A stretch of 64,000 bases of DNA, taken from Victivallis sp. Marseille-Q1083. Its GTDB lineage: Bacteria > Verrucomicrobiota > Lentisphaeria > Victivallales > Victivallaceae. Both the position numbers and the translations under genes were made by a program. Within the stretch, counting starts at the first letter, position 1. Every line of letters begins with the position of its first letter. The stretch spans positions 1,230,001 to 1,294,000 of the forward strand of contig NZ_CAHJXL010000001.1 in the NCBI RefSeq assembly GCF_903645315.1, written 5' to 3'. Under the pieces are notes generated by a model. That model had not been told where the DNA came from, made no database searches, and saw nothing but the letters and a program-made list of their open reading frames with translations. Shown in pieces: positions 20,765 through 29,114 of this stretch.

Positions 20765-22162
20765 ATGAGTAAATGGATAGCAATCTGTTGTGGCGTATTG
20801 ATGTCGTCCGCCGTACTGGCGGCCGTCAATACCCGGGAGGAAAGCCGGAAATTTCAACAGTTCGAGCTGAAAGTGCCGGACGTCACGCTGGCGATGCTCT
20901 ATCCGGATTATTGGATCAACCTGCTGAAAGACCCGGATCTGCTGTTGATGACCGAAGCGGAAATCACGACTTACAACCGCCGGCAGTTCGCCGCCGTTCC
21001 GACCCTGGTCGAGTTGAACGATTACCCGGAGACGCTGGAAGGAACCAAACTGCTGGAAGCGATCGACTCGATCAGCTCCACCGACGGCAAAGAGTTGACG
21101 CCGGAAGTGGCCAGACAGTTGACCGAAGCCGCCAACCGCCGGGGCATCCATCAGCAGAATCCGGTCCGCTGGGGGTTGATTGTCAACCGCAGCAATGTCC
21201 GGACCTTTCCGACCCGGCAATCCTATGTCAATCCGGAAATGGATTCGGAAGTCGATCTGTTTCAGGAAACCTGCCTTTTCATCGGCGAACCGGTGGCCAT
21301 TTTGCACACCTCCGGCGACGGGCAATGGTTCCTGGTGCAGTCTTACAACTATCTCGGCTGGATTCCGGTCCTCGACGTCGCCGTCGGCGACCGGCAGACC
21401 GTACTGAACTATAAAAACGCCGAAGACGTCCTGGTCGTGACCGGCGCCAAGGTGGAAACCGCCATGGTGCCGGACGACGAACAATTGTCGTTGCGCTGCC
21501 TGGAGATGGGCAGCCGTTATCCGCTGAGCGACGAAGTGCCGGATTCGGTCAACGGCATGTCGCCCTATTCCGGTTTCGTCATCCGGCTGCCGGTGCGCAA
21601 TGCCGACGGTACGCTGCAATTGAACGATGCGCTGGTCAGCCGCAGCGCCGACGTCAATATCGGTTATCTGCCTTACACCCGGCGCGAGCTGATCCGGCAA
21701 CTGTTCAAATTCCTCGGCGAACGTTACGGCTGGGGCCACGGCAATCTGGCGCGCGATTGTTCCGGCTATGTCAACGATGTGTTCAAGGTCTTCGGCCTGG
21801 TGCTGCCCCGCAACGGCGGCGAACAGCAGAACGACGCGATCGGCCTGACCTTCGATTTCGGCAAGCTGAACCTTGAGGAACGGGTGGCACTGTTGAAGAC
21901 CATGCTGCCCGGCGACGTGCTGTTCACCCCCGGACACGTGATGGTTTATCTGGGCACCAGTGCCGACGGCGAACCGTTCATGATCCACGACACCATCGGC
22001 ATCGCTTTCATGCGGGATGATGTCCGGCAATCGCTCGAACTGCGCGGCGTTTCCGTCACGCCGGTCGTACCGTTGCTGGCCGGCAAACGGCACTATCTGG
22101 AATTTTTCCAGACCGGCCGGCGCTTCGTGCTGCCGGATGCAGCCGGAGAAAACCGTCAATGA
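20765..22162 (+). CDS. NlpC/P60 endopeptidase with SH3b domains (465 aa), YkfC-like
   Basis: Exported cell-wall endopeptidase. The signal peptide (MSKWIAICCGVLMSSAVLAA) is followed by two SH3b-like regions (about 120-290, including GLIVNRSNVRTFPT and YNYLGWIPVLDVAV). The NlpC/P60 domain has Cys332 (RDCSGYV), His391 (PGHVMVYLG) and His408 (IHDT). This layout matches B. subtilis YkfC, which cleaves gamma-D-Glu-diamino acid bonds in muropeptides. It overlaps the epimerase gene by 4 nt (ATGA), so the two act together in murein-peptide use. GGAG lies 8 nt before the start. Confidence 0.9.
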   Translation: MSKWIAICCGVLMSSAVLAAVNTREESRKFQQFELKVPDVTLAMLYPDYWINLLKDPDLLLMTEAEITTYNRRQFAAVPTLVELNDYPETLEGTKLLEAIDSISSTDGKELTPEVARQLTEAANRRGIHQQNPVRWGLIVNRSNVRTFPTRQSYVNPEMDSEVDLFQETCLFIGEPVAILHTSGDGQWFLVQSYNYLGWIPVLDVAVGDRQTVLNYKNAEDVLVVTGAKVETAMVPDDEQLSLRCLEMGSRYPLSDEVPDSVNGMSPYSGFVIRLPVRNADGTLQLNDALVSRSADVNIGYLPYTRRELIRQLFKFLGERYGWGHGNLARDCSGYVNDVFKVFGLVLPRNGGEQQNDAIGLTFDFGKLNLEERVALLKTMLPGDVLFTPGHVMVYLGTSADGEPFMIHDTIGIAFMRDDVRQSLELRGVSVTPVVPLLAGKRHYLEFFQTGRRFVLPDAAGENRQ

Positions 22163-23259
22163 ACCTCAAAACCATCCGCATCGGCCAGCTCTCCGTTCCA
22201 CTGGTCACTCCGTTCAAAACCGCCCTGCGAAGCGTGGAAGCCGTCGAAGACATCGTCGTCATGATCGAGAGCGACAACGGCCTGGTCGGCTTCGGCGAGG
22301 CGCCGCCGACCGCCGTCATCACCGGCGACACGCACGATGCCATTCTCGGCGCCATCCGGCTGCTCGGCAGCCAACTGCTCGGCCGGCCGCTGGAAAACTT
22401 CAATTCGCTGTTGAAAATCGTCCGGCACAACCTGGTGCACAACACCAGCGGCAAGGCGGCGCTGGAAATCGCCCTGTACGACCTGTTCGCCCAATACCTC
22501 GGCATGCCGCTGTACCAATTCCTCGGCGGCGGGCCGAATGTCCTGAAAACCGATCTGACGATCAGCGTCGACCGGATCGACAAGATGGTGGCCGACAGCC
22601 GGAAAGCGGTTGCCGCCGGCTTCGATGCCTTGAAGATCAAAGTCGGTAAAAATCTCGACGAAGACCTGGAACGGCTGCAGGCGATTCACGCCGCCGTCGG
22701 CGACGGCGTCAAATTATCGCTCGACGCCAACCAGGGCTGGACGGTCAAAGAAACGCTGTACGCCGTCGGCCGGATCGAGCGGGCCGGCATTCCGCTGGAC
22801 TTCATCGAACAGCCGGTCAAGGCGCACGACCTGGACGGGCTGCGGCTGATAACCGAGCGGTCGTCGATACCGATTCTGGCCGACGAAGCGGTTTTTTCGG
22901 CACGGGACGCCATCGAAATACTGGAACGGCACGCCGCCGATCTGATCAACATCAAGCTGATGAAAACCGGCGGTTTATCGACTGCACTGCAGATCGCCGG
23001 CCTGGCTGAACTGTATCACACCGAGTGCATGATGGGCTGCATGCTCGAATCCGGCATCAGCGTCACCGCGGCGGCGCATCTGGCGGCGGCCAGAAGTGAT
23101 GTCATCACCAGGATCGACCTGGACGGGCCGGCGCTGTGCAGCAAAAATCCGCTGACCGGCGGCATCGTCATGAACGGGCCGAAAATTGTCCTGCCGGACG
23201 CGCCGGGCTTGGGCATCGCCGCGGTGAAGAATTTTCAGGAACTTGCGGAACTCAAATAA
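22159..23259 (+). CDS. L-Ala-D/L-Glu (dipeptide) epimerase, enolase superfamily (366 aa)
   Basis: Muconate-lactonizing subgroup enzyme epimerising L-Ala-D-Glu from peptidoglycan to L-Ala-L-Glu. Residues expected for the family are present. Lys161 lies in KIKVGKN, the metal ligands are Asp189 (LDANQGW), Glu217 (EQPV) and Asp242 (ADEAVF), and the second base is Lys266 (NIKLMKTGG). LDGP follows at 321. Length is normal, and there is no signal peptide (cytoplasmic). Coupled translation with the exported YkfC-like peptidase supports murein recycling or scavenging rather than another dipeptide. Confidence 0.92.
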   Translation: MNLKTIRIGQLSVPLVTPFKTALRSVEAVEDIVVMIESDNGLVGFGEAPPTAVITGDTHDAILGAIRLLGSQLLGRPLENFNSLLKIVRHNLVHNTSGKAALEIALYDLFAQYLGMPLYQFLGGGPNVLKTDLTISVDRIDKMVADSRKAVAAGFDALKIKVGKNLDEDLERLQAIHAAVGDGVKLSLDANQGWTVKETLYAVGRIERAGIPLDFIEQPVKAHDLDGLRLITERSSIPILADEAVFSARDAIEILERHAADLINIKLMKTGGLSTALQIAGLAELYHTECMMGCMLESGISVTAAAHLAAARSDVITRIDLDGPALCSKNPLTGGIVMNGPKIVLPDAPGLGIAAVKNFQELAELK

Positions 23260-23308
23260 AATCCGGGGTCTCCCGGCAAACCGCCATCAGAAAGGACTGG
23301 ATGTTTTC

Positions 23309-24115
23309 ATGAACTGGGAAAAATTGACCGCCAGAGAATTTGAACAGGGTGTCAAGGATTGCGAAGGAGTCTGCCTGCTGCCGATCGGTGTTCTGGAGCG
23401 TCATGGCGATCACCTGCCGCTCGGCCAGGATGTCATCACCATTCACGAACAGTGCGTCCGTGCCGCCGAGCTGGAACCGGCGATGGTCTTTCCGTTCTAT
23501 TTCCTCGGCAAGATCGCCGAAGGACGGCATCTGCCGGGAACGATCGCGCTGAAATGCGAATTGCTGATCCCGGTGCTGGAAAATATCTGCGACGAAATCA
23601 GCCGCAACGGCCTCAAGAAGATCATCATCTGCAACGGGCACGGCGGCAACGGCGCTTTCCTGGCGTTCTTCCTGGACATGATGCTGGAAAAATCCAAGGA
23701 TTACATGATCTACAATACCTTTCCCTATGCGCCGGCAGTCGAAGCCCGTGCCGAACTGATCCGGGCCAAAGTGGACGGACACGGCGGCGAGGTGGAAACC
23801 AGCATGACCATGGATATCGCCCCGGAACTGGTCAAAGAGCCGCGACCAGCCGATTTCGGTCTGCCGCTCGGCCGTCTGGCGGCGTTTCAGAAACTGCGCA
23901 TCCGGACGACGGTCGACTGGTATGCCGACCATCCGTGGCACCTGGCCGCCGACCAGACGCCCGGCAGCGCCGAAAAAGGCCGGCAAATCAACCGGGCACT
24001 GGCCGAATATCTGGCCGACGTCATCCGGTTGGTCAAGCGCGACGACACCCCAATCGAACTGTACCGGAAATGCCTGGCCCAGCAACAGGCGCCCCGTTGC
24101 GATTTTCCGGCCTGA
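23309..24115 (+). CDS. Creatininase-family amidohydrolase (268 aa)
   Basis: Metal-dependent amidohydrolase of the creatininase fold. Motifs are LPIGVLERHGDHLPLGQD (Glu/His/Asp metal ligands), IICNGHGGN and DGHGGEVETSMTM, all in the expected order. Members hydrolyse creatinine, formamido-pyrimidines or mycofactocin-type peptides; the substrate cannot be read here. Placement 49 nt after the murein dipeptide epimerase suggests an amide from peptide salvage (inference). The start at 23309 is chosen with AAAGGA upstream; a 22-residue longer reading overlaps the epimerase end. Confidence 0.85.
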   Translation: MNWEKLTAREFEQGVKDCEGVCLLPIGVLERHGDHLPLGQDVITIHEQCVRAAELEPAMVFPFYFLGKIAEGRHLPGTIALKCELLIPVLENICDEISRNGLKKIIICNGHGGNGAFLAFFLDMMLEKSKDYMIYNTFPYAPAVEARAELIRAKVDGHGGEVETSMTMDIAPELVKEPRPADFGLPLGRLAAFQKLRIRTTVDWYADHPWHLAADQTPGSAEKGRQINRALAEYLADVIRLVKRDDTPIELYRKCLAQQQAPRCDFPA

Positions 24116-24144
24116 TGCCGCCCGGCTCTCGCCGGATCGTTATA

Positions 24145-26271
24145 TCATTCCAGCCAATACAACTGCAAGTCGAACGGCTGCAGTTTCACTTCGATCGGTT
24201 CGCCGGCTTTGCCGACCGCTTCCCGGCGGCCATCTTCGAACAGGCGGAACACGGTCCGGCCGGCGAACGCCGCGCCATAGCGAACCGGGTCCAGAACAAA
24301 CGAAGTTTCCGTCGCAGTACCGGAAATTTCGGCAATCGCCGCCAACAGCGCCTGCCGGTCCCCAGCGGCCCGGACCGTCCCGTAATGGGAAGCGAACCTG
24401 CCCGGCGTCGGCGGCCGGCAATAGTCGCCGTTGCGGTGAAAGACGACTTCGATTTCTTCCGGCGGTTCGACAAACCGCACCTCATCGACCAATACGCCGT
24501 CGCGCAGTACCTCGGCCGCCAGCGCCCGCAACGCGACCACCCGGTCGACGTAATCCCGCCTCCGCCGGATTTCGCCGTCCGGTTCCCGGCCGGTTCCATG
24601 CAGCCAGCGCAGCCAGCCGGGCTGGATATCCCACAGCAGGCAACGGCTCAACAGGGCGGCAAAGGACGGCAGGTCATCCTCCGGTTCCGCCGGCGAACAG
24701 AAATAACGGGCATACTGGCCGTAGACCGCCGGCAGTGACGGAAAATCATTGTCCCACACCGCCATCCAGAGCAGGAAAGCATCGAAACTGTCCAGATAAG
24801 GTTCCGCGCCGTTTTCGGTGGCGAAATAGACCTTTCCCTCATACTGTTCCGCCAGCGGCTGAAACATTGCGCGATAAGCCTGCTGCCACCAGCCGCCGCC
24901 GCCCAGCGGATGGCCGTGCGCGGCATCGTAGCACAGCACCGGAGCCGCCGCCGCGACCTGATCGACATAGACGCCTTTGACGCCATATTCTTCGACCAGC
25001 GTCTTCACCGCCCGGCCGATTTTCCGGCGATACGCTTCCGAAGTCGGACACATCGCCGCCAGGACCGTGCCGGAGCCGTAATCTTCAAGCTGAACCGTGC
25101 CGTCGGCATGTTTCGCAGCGCCGGGTTCTCCTTCCTGCCGGTAATTTTCCAGCGCGGTATCCCACAGCCGCCCGTTGATATAGGGCACGACAAAATCGCC
25201 GTCGCGCTGCATCGCTTCCACCGCTTCCCGGAAACCGGGCTGCGGCGGAAAAAAATCCGGATAATGCTGATCGAAATGGTAAATGTTCCAATTGTACCAG
25301 TGGACGGCCAGCGGCCGTTCCTGCCGGCCGGCTTCCGCGATGAAGTTGCGGCTGATCGGTTCCGGCGGTCCGTCGAGATTCAGCCACAGGGCAATGTTGT
25401 CGGCGCCCGGCGGCAAAGTGCGGTCGCACCATTTGCCGCGCCGCGCCCAGACTTGTTCCGTCGCCCAGTCGCGATAAATACCGCAGCACTCCCACGGCGA
25501 CCGGGCCGGCGCCAACACTACCGGATAAGCCGGGAACGATGATTGTCCCGGCAGCGTCGTATTGATGCCGTAATTCCAGATCCACAGCGAGCGCGCCTCA
25601 TCAAGCTGGAAAAATTTCCGCGCCGCCGTGCCATCGTGCAGGCCCAGGTAGAGACCGCCGGTCCGGCCGAACACCCCGAAAAATTGCAGTTGCGATTCAC
25701 AGGACGGATAAACGCCCTGCAGCGGTTCGACGGTCAGCCGGCTTCCCAGCGTGCCGCGCGGAAACAACAGCCGTTGTTGCTCCGCCGGCCGGACGGCATT
25801 GCGGACGGCCGGAAAAATCAGACAATTGAAGGTATAGGCGTCGGAATGAAGCTCCGGCCGAATCGTCAGGACCGCCCGGCCGGACGGGTCGAAGGCCGCG
25901 TCCACCGTGACATCGAGCGCGTCCGGCACATCGTCGAGCGCGATATGCTCCCATTTCAGCCGCAATGTTCCGCCGTCCCGCTCCACCGAACAGCTTGCCG
26001 GAGTCAGGTTGTTGACGACCGCCGCCACCCGGGCCTCGCCGGGCGGCGTCACCTCCAACTGCCACAACAGCGCCTTTTCCGGTTCCGCCGGTACGAAAAA
26101 ACTCTCTTTCGCCGCACAGTCTTCGACGCCGAGCAATCCCATGCCTCTTTCCGGCGCATTGAACCGCAACTGCAATCGTTCATTGCCGAATTCGACCGGC
26201 GCCGCCGGCGCCCAACTGCCGGAACCGGCCAGCATCGCGGCCAGCAGCATCTTTTTCCAACGATTTTTCAT
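24145..26271 (-). CDS. Exported DUF6259-type glycoside-hydrolase-like protein (708 aa)
   Basis: Signal peptide (MKNRWKKMLLAAMLAGSGSWAPAAP), then a beta-sandwich N-domain resembling galactose-mutarotase-like domains of glycosidases. A TIM-barrel-like part follows, with WYNWNIYHFDQHYPDFFPP, VVPYINGRLWD, GVKGVYVDQVAAAAP and YFATENGAEPYLDSFDAF. A C-terminal beta domain completes it. The Asp of VYVDQ and the Glu of ATENG are candidate catalytic residues. I recognise this as DUF6259-like, with glycosidase activity inferred. GGAAAGG precedes ATG 26271. It is the third gene of a regulator-pseudopilin-hydrolase run. Confidence 0.78.
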   Translation of the reverse strand: MKNRWKKMLLAAMLAGSGSWAPAAPVEFGNERLQLRFNAPERGMGLLGVEDCAAKESFFVPAEPEKALLWQLEVTPPGEARVAAVVNNLTPASCSVERDGGTLRLKWEHIALDDVPDALDVTVDAAFDPSGRAVLTIRPELHSDAYTFNCLIFPAVRNAVRPAEQQRLLFPRGTLGSRLTVEPLQGVYPSCESQLQFFGVFGRTGGLYLGLHDGTAARKFFQLDEARSLWIWNYGINTTLPGQSSFPAYPVVLAPARSPWECCGIYRDWATEQVWARRGKWCDRTLPPGADNIALWLNLDGPPEPISRNFIAEAGRQERPLAVHWYNWNIYHFDQHYPDFFPPQPGFREAVEAMQRDGDFVVPYINGRLWDTALENYRQEGEPGAAKHADGTVQLEDYGSGTVLAAMCPTSEAYRRKIGRAVKTLVEEYGVKGVYVDQVAAAAPVLCYDAAHGHPLGGGGWWQQAYRAMFQPLAEQYEGKVYFATENGAEPYLDSFDAFLLWMAVWDNDFPSLPAVYGQYARYFCSPAEPEDDLPSFAALLSRCLLWDIQPGWLRWLHGTGREPDGEIRRRRDYVDRVVALRALAAEVLRDGVLVDEVRFVEPPEEIEVVFHRNGDYCRPPTPGRFASHYGTVRAAGDRQALLAAIAEISGTATETSFVLDPVRYGAAFAGRTVFRLFEDGRREAVGKAGEPIEVKLQPFDLQLYWLE

Positions 26272-26302
26272 TCCGTTCAAACCTTTCCGGCCGCCGTCCG
26301 CT

Positions 26303-27037
26303 TCACAGCCAGTCCGGCCACCAGAGTTTGCCGGTCCCGAGGTTGTACGGCGCCCAGTGGATGCTGTCCCAATCCAGGCTGCCGTAATGGACGGATTCGG
26401 CATGGCCGTCGAGCATGACGGCGTTGGCCTTCTGGTTATGGCGGGCGGTAATCGGATAAGCGCCGGCGGCGGCGTTCTGCGGCCAAACGCCGCTGTCGCA
26501 TTTCAGGAAGCAGGATTCCCCGCTGCCGCGCTGCGCCACCGCCACCGAAGTCGGCAATGTATCGCCGCACCAGATCAAAGTCGCCATGCCGCCGAAGGAA
26601 TCGAATTCGGAAAGCTTGTGCGGCGTCAGCCACGGATCAGTCCAAGCGGTCGTGCCGAAACTGTTGAGATTGACTCCGTAACCGAACTCCTTCTCCTGCA
26701 GCAACTGATCGCGGTCCCGAGCCGACGCTTCCGCGCCGGGGCAGTTGAACAACGCAAATCCATAACCGTAACTGTCGATCAATTCCTGCCCGTAAATCCG
26801 TTGGCCGCCGGCATTGTCCCAGGCGTCGACGCCGGTAACCGAGGCCGGCATCGTCCAATCGTCATTGTCATTCTGGTAAAAGGCGTGGCCGAGACCGAGC
26901 TGTTTTAAGTTACTGATGCATTTGATGCTCTGCGCCGCCGCCTTGGCTTTGCCCAGCGCCGGCAACAACATGCTGGCCAGAATGGCGATGATCGCGATAA
27001 CGACCAACAGTTCGATAAGTGTAAATTTTTTTCGCAT
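26303..27037 (-). CDS. Type II/IV pseudopilin (DUF1559-like, 244 aa)
   Basis: The canonical prepilin start [20 protein letters not shown] is followed by [41 protein letters not shown]. Expected cleavage is before Phe5 with Glu at +5. The C-terminal globular part ends with [19 protein letters not shown], the DGH motif. AGGAGG 5 nt before ATG 27037 fixes the start. It is 31 nt from the DUF6259 gene and 33 nt from the GntR regulator, so the three form one transcript. Likely assembled in a pseudopilus-like surface structure; the exact role of these abundant proteins is unknown. Confidence 0.9.
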   Translation of the reverse strand: MRKKFTLIELLVVIAIIAILASMLLPALGKAKAAAQSIKCISNLKQLGLGHAFYQNDNDDWTMPASVTGVDAWDNAGGQRIYGQELIDSYGYGFALFNCPGAEASARDRDQLLQEKEFGYGVNLNSFGTTAWTDPWLTPHKLSEFDSFGGMATLIWCGDTLPTSVAVAQRGSGESCFLKCDSGVWPQNAAAGAYPITARHNQKANAVMLDGHAESVHYGSLDWDSIHWAPYNLGTGKLWWPDWL

Positions 27038-27070
27038 GATTTCCTCCTGCTTTTGGGTTGTTTTCATATT

Positions 27071-28147
27071 TTATCGGTATTTTTTCAAACTCTTTCCGGG
27101 TAAATAACGGTATAATTGCATTCGGCCGTCTTCAAAATCTTTCAAGCGCCGCATCATCAGTGAACCGACCAGTTCGGCCATCTCCTGAATATCCACTTCG
27201 TAACGCGCCAGTTCGCGGCAGGGAAAATCCAGCGACGCCTGGAGGTTGCAGACATTGACGCAGAGCGGCCAGTATTCCAGCGCCACGTCCTGCAGCCGAA
27301 CCAGTTCGGCAAAGAAGTGCTGCGCGATGAAATCGTCGCACACCATCAACCCGTCCGGACGCTGTGCCGCCGGCATCGCCAGCAACTGCCGCGCCAGGTT
27401 GCAGCCGCCTTCCAGTTTGGCGTCTTCCAGAATGCCGGCGGCCGGCTGCTGCGGCCGGTAATGCCGCAGAAGCGCCTCAAGCTGCCGCTTGCTCTCCTGA
27501 AAAAGCGCGCCGATAACGACGGCCGGGCGGCGGCAGCCGGCTTCGTGCAGCGTTTGCAGTCCATCGTCCACCAGCGAAAGAAGATCGATCACCGTCCCGC
27601 AGGCGGAATTGGAGGACGACCCCAGAAAACAGACCGGAATGCCGGCAGCCTCCAGCTGTCCGAGCGTCGCATCCGATACATTGTGCAGGGTGATGATTCC
27701 CTGCAGCAATCCCTGCTGCAAACTCTCCTGCAAACCCGGGAAATCCATGATCTCGGCATCGGTCATCCGGCTGCCCTCGAACGGAAATTCGGTGCAACTG
27801 CAGCCGTTCCGCCGCAGGTAAATCTGCAGATATTTCGAACAGAGCCAGTTGAAGGAATGCACCCGGTCCTGCATCTGGCCGATGATGCCGACCGAACTGG
27901 CCATATGCCCGGCCGGCCGCGGCGTTCTGACAAAAATGCCCACCCGGCGGCGCGCCTCCAGCACCCCTTCCTTTTCCAGCGCCTGCACCGCCCGGGTCAC
28001 CGTCGCCGCCCCGACCTGAAACATCCGGCACAGTTCCGCCTGGGAAGGCATCCGTTCCCCGGCCTCCAGCCGCTCGTTCCAGAGGTACTGGACGATCGCC
28101 TGTTTGACCACTTCGGTCTGTCTGCCCAAATTGTTGCCGAATACCAT
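27071..28147 (-). CDS. GntR-family regulator with LacI-like sensor domain (358 aa)
   Basis: The N-terminal winged helix is GntR type (VKQAIVQYLWNERLEAGERMPSQAELCRMFQVGAATVTRAVQALEKEGVLEARRRVGIFV). It is followed by a periplasmic-binding-protein-like domain (about 95-350: SVGIIGQMQDR, GIPVCFLGSSSNSACGTVIDLLSLVDDGLQTLHEAG, DGLMVCDDFIAQ), the AraR-like architecture of sugar-responsive regulators. ATG 28147 has AAGGA 5 nt upstream; longer readings begin in the promoter. It probably controls the pseudopilin and DUF6259 gene behind it. Confidence 0.88.
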   Translation of the reverse strand: MVFGNNLGRQTEVVKQAIVQYLWNERLEAGERMPSQAELCRMFQVGAATVTRAVQALEKEGVLEARRRVGIFVRTPRPAGHMASSVGIIGQMQDRVHSFNWLCSKYLQIYLRRNGCSCTEFPFEGSRMTDAEIMDFPGLQESLQQGLLQGIITLHNVSDATLGQLEAAGIPVCFLGSSSNSACGTVIDLLSLVDDGLQTLHEAGCRRPAVVIGALFQESKRQLEALLRHYRPQQPAAGILEDAKLEGGCNLARQLLAMPAAQRPDGLMVCDDFIAQHFFAELVRLQDVALEYWPLCVNVCNLQASLDFPCRELARYEVDIQEMAELVGSLMMRRLKDFEDGRMQLYRYLPGKSLKKYR

Positions 28148-28190
28148 AGGAATCCTTCGCTCATTGTAAACTATATTTTGTTCAGAGATA

Positions 28191-28219
28191 ATTATAGTAT
28201 ATTTTTCATCAAAAGTCAA
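28191..28219 (-). promoter_or_regulatory. Near-consensus promoter of the GntR-pseudopilin-DUF6259 operon
   Basis: Minus-strand TTGACT (28219-28214), 17-nt spacer, TATAAT (28196-28191), 44 nt before the start codon. Confidence 0.8.
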
Positions 28220-28382
28220 CCCCCGCGGCCAAAAATCTTGAAAAAAGCGTTCATTTTATCCGATCGGCCGGTTTGCACATCCCGGCCCGGACATTTATAT
28301 TCTTACCGGAGAGAACAATTGCGGCAATCGTTTTGTCGTTCTAATTGCTTTATGACAACGCCGGAGGAGGAAACAACAGCCA

Positions 28383-29075
28383 ATGGAACCCAAGCAGCCG
28401 AAAACCTTTCAATGGATGCTGGACCCGCCGGCTTTGCCGTTGACGATCCCCGATGATCCGGCGGCGCGGCAAACCGCCTGGCAGGCAGTCAAAAGCGGCA
28501 GCGGCGGCAATTTCTGCACGCACCGGTTGAAGAGGGTCAAGCCGTCGCAACTGGAGTTCAAAATCAGCCCCGCCGCGTTGCTGTTCGGCGGGCTTCCGGT
28601 CCTGATCGGCCTCTTTTTCGGCGTTCTGTGGGGGTATTATCTGTGCAACAGCAGCGACTGGCTCTCGTTGCTGCCGCTGTTCTTCAGCCTGTTCATCATC
28701 GCGCTGGGGCTGTTTCTGCTGTGGCTGGAAATGCGGCCGATCGTCTTCGACGCCGAGGCCAAACAATACTGGGCGGACCGGCGCCGGCAACCGGCCGCCA
28801 GCAGGGAATGTCACCGCGACCGCGCCGCATTCGAAACCATCCGGGCGCTGCAGATCCTGCCCAAATTCATCAGCAACAGCCGGAATGCCTATTACAGTTA
28901 TGAGCTCAATCTGGTATTGAACAACGGCCGGCGGCTGAATATCGTCGACCACGGCCGGCTGAAACCGCTGCGCCAGGACGCCGCCGCCCTGGCCACTTTC
29001 CTCGCGGTTCCGCTCTGGGACGGCACCCGCACCGGCGGGCCCGATTCCCGGACCGCAAGCGAATTCGCCGGCTGA
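28383..29075 (+). CDS. Membrane protein of unknown function, two helices (230 aa)
   Basis: A cytoplasmic N-terminal part, two close membrane helices (about 62-82 and 88-112: LFGGLPVLIGLFFGVLWGYY and LLPLFFSLFIIALGLFLLWL), then a soluble beta-rich tail (EMRPIVFDAEAKQYWADRR, ELNLVLNNGRRLNIVDHGRL). The tail pattern resembles bacterial PH-like or DUF3592-like domains, but I cannot assign the family. GGAGGAGG lies 12 nt upstream of ATG 28383. It stands alone between divergent and convergent genes. Confidence 0.7.
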   Translation: MEPKQPKTFQWMLDPPALPLTIPDDPAARQTAWQAVKSGSGGNFCTHRLKRVKPSQLEFKISPAALLFGGLPVLIGLFFGVLWGYYLCNSSDWLSLLPLFFSLFIIALGLFLLWLEMRPIVFDAEAKQYWADRRRQPAASRECHRDRAAFETIRALQILPKFISNSRNAYYSYELNLVLNNGRRLNIVDHGRLKPLRQDAAALATFLAVPLWDGTRTGGPDSRTASEFAG

Positions 29076-29114
29076 TGATTCCCCAGTGAAGCGGCGAAGT
29101 CCGGTTTTCAACGC

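Noticed and set aside
26272-26403. 44-codon N-terminal extension of the DUF6259 protein
   Set aside because: It overlaps the pseudopilin 3' end out of frame, and the ATG at 26271 has a ribosome site and begins the signal peptide.
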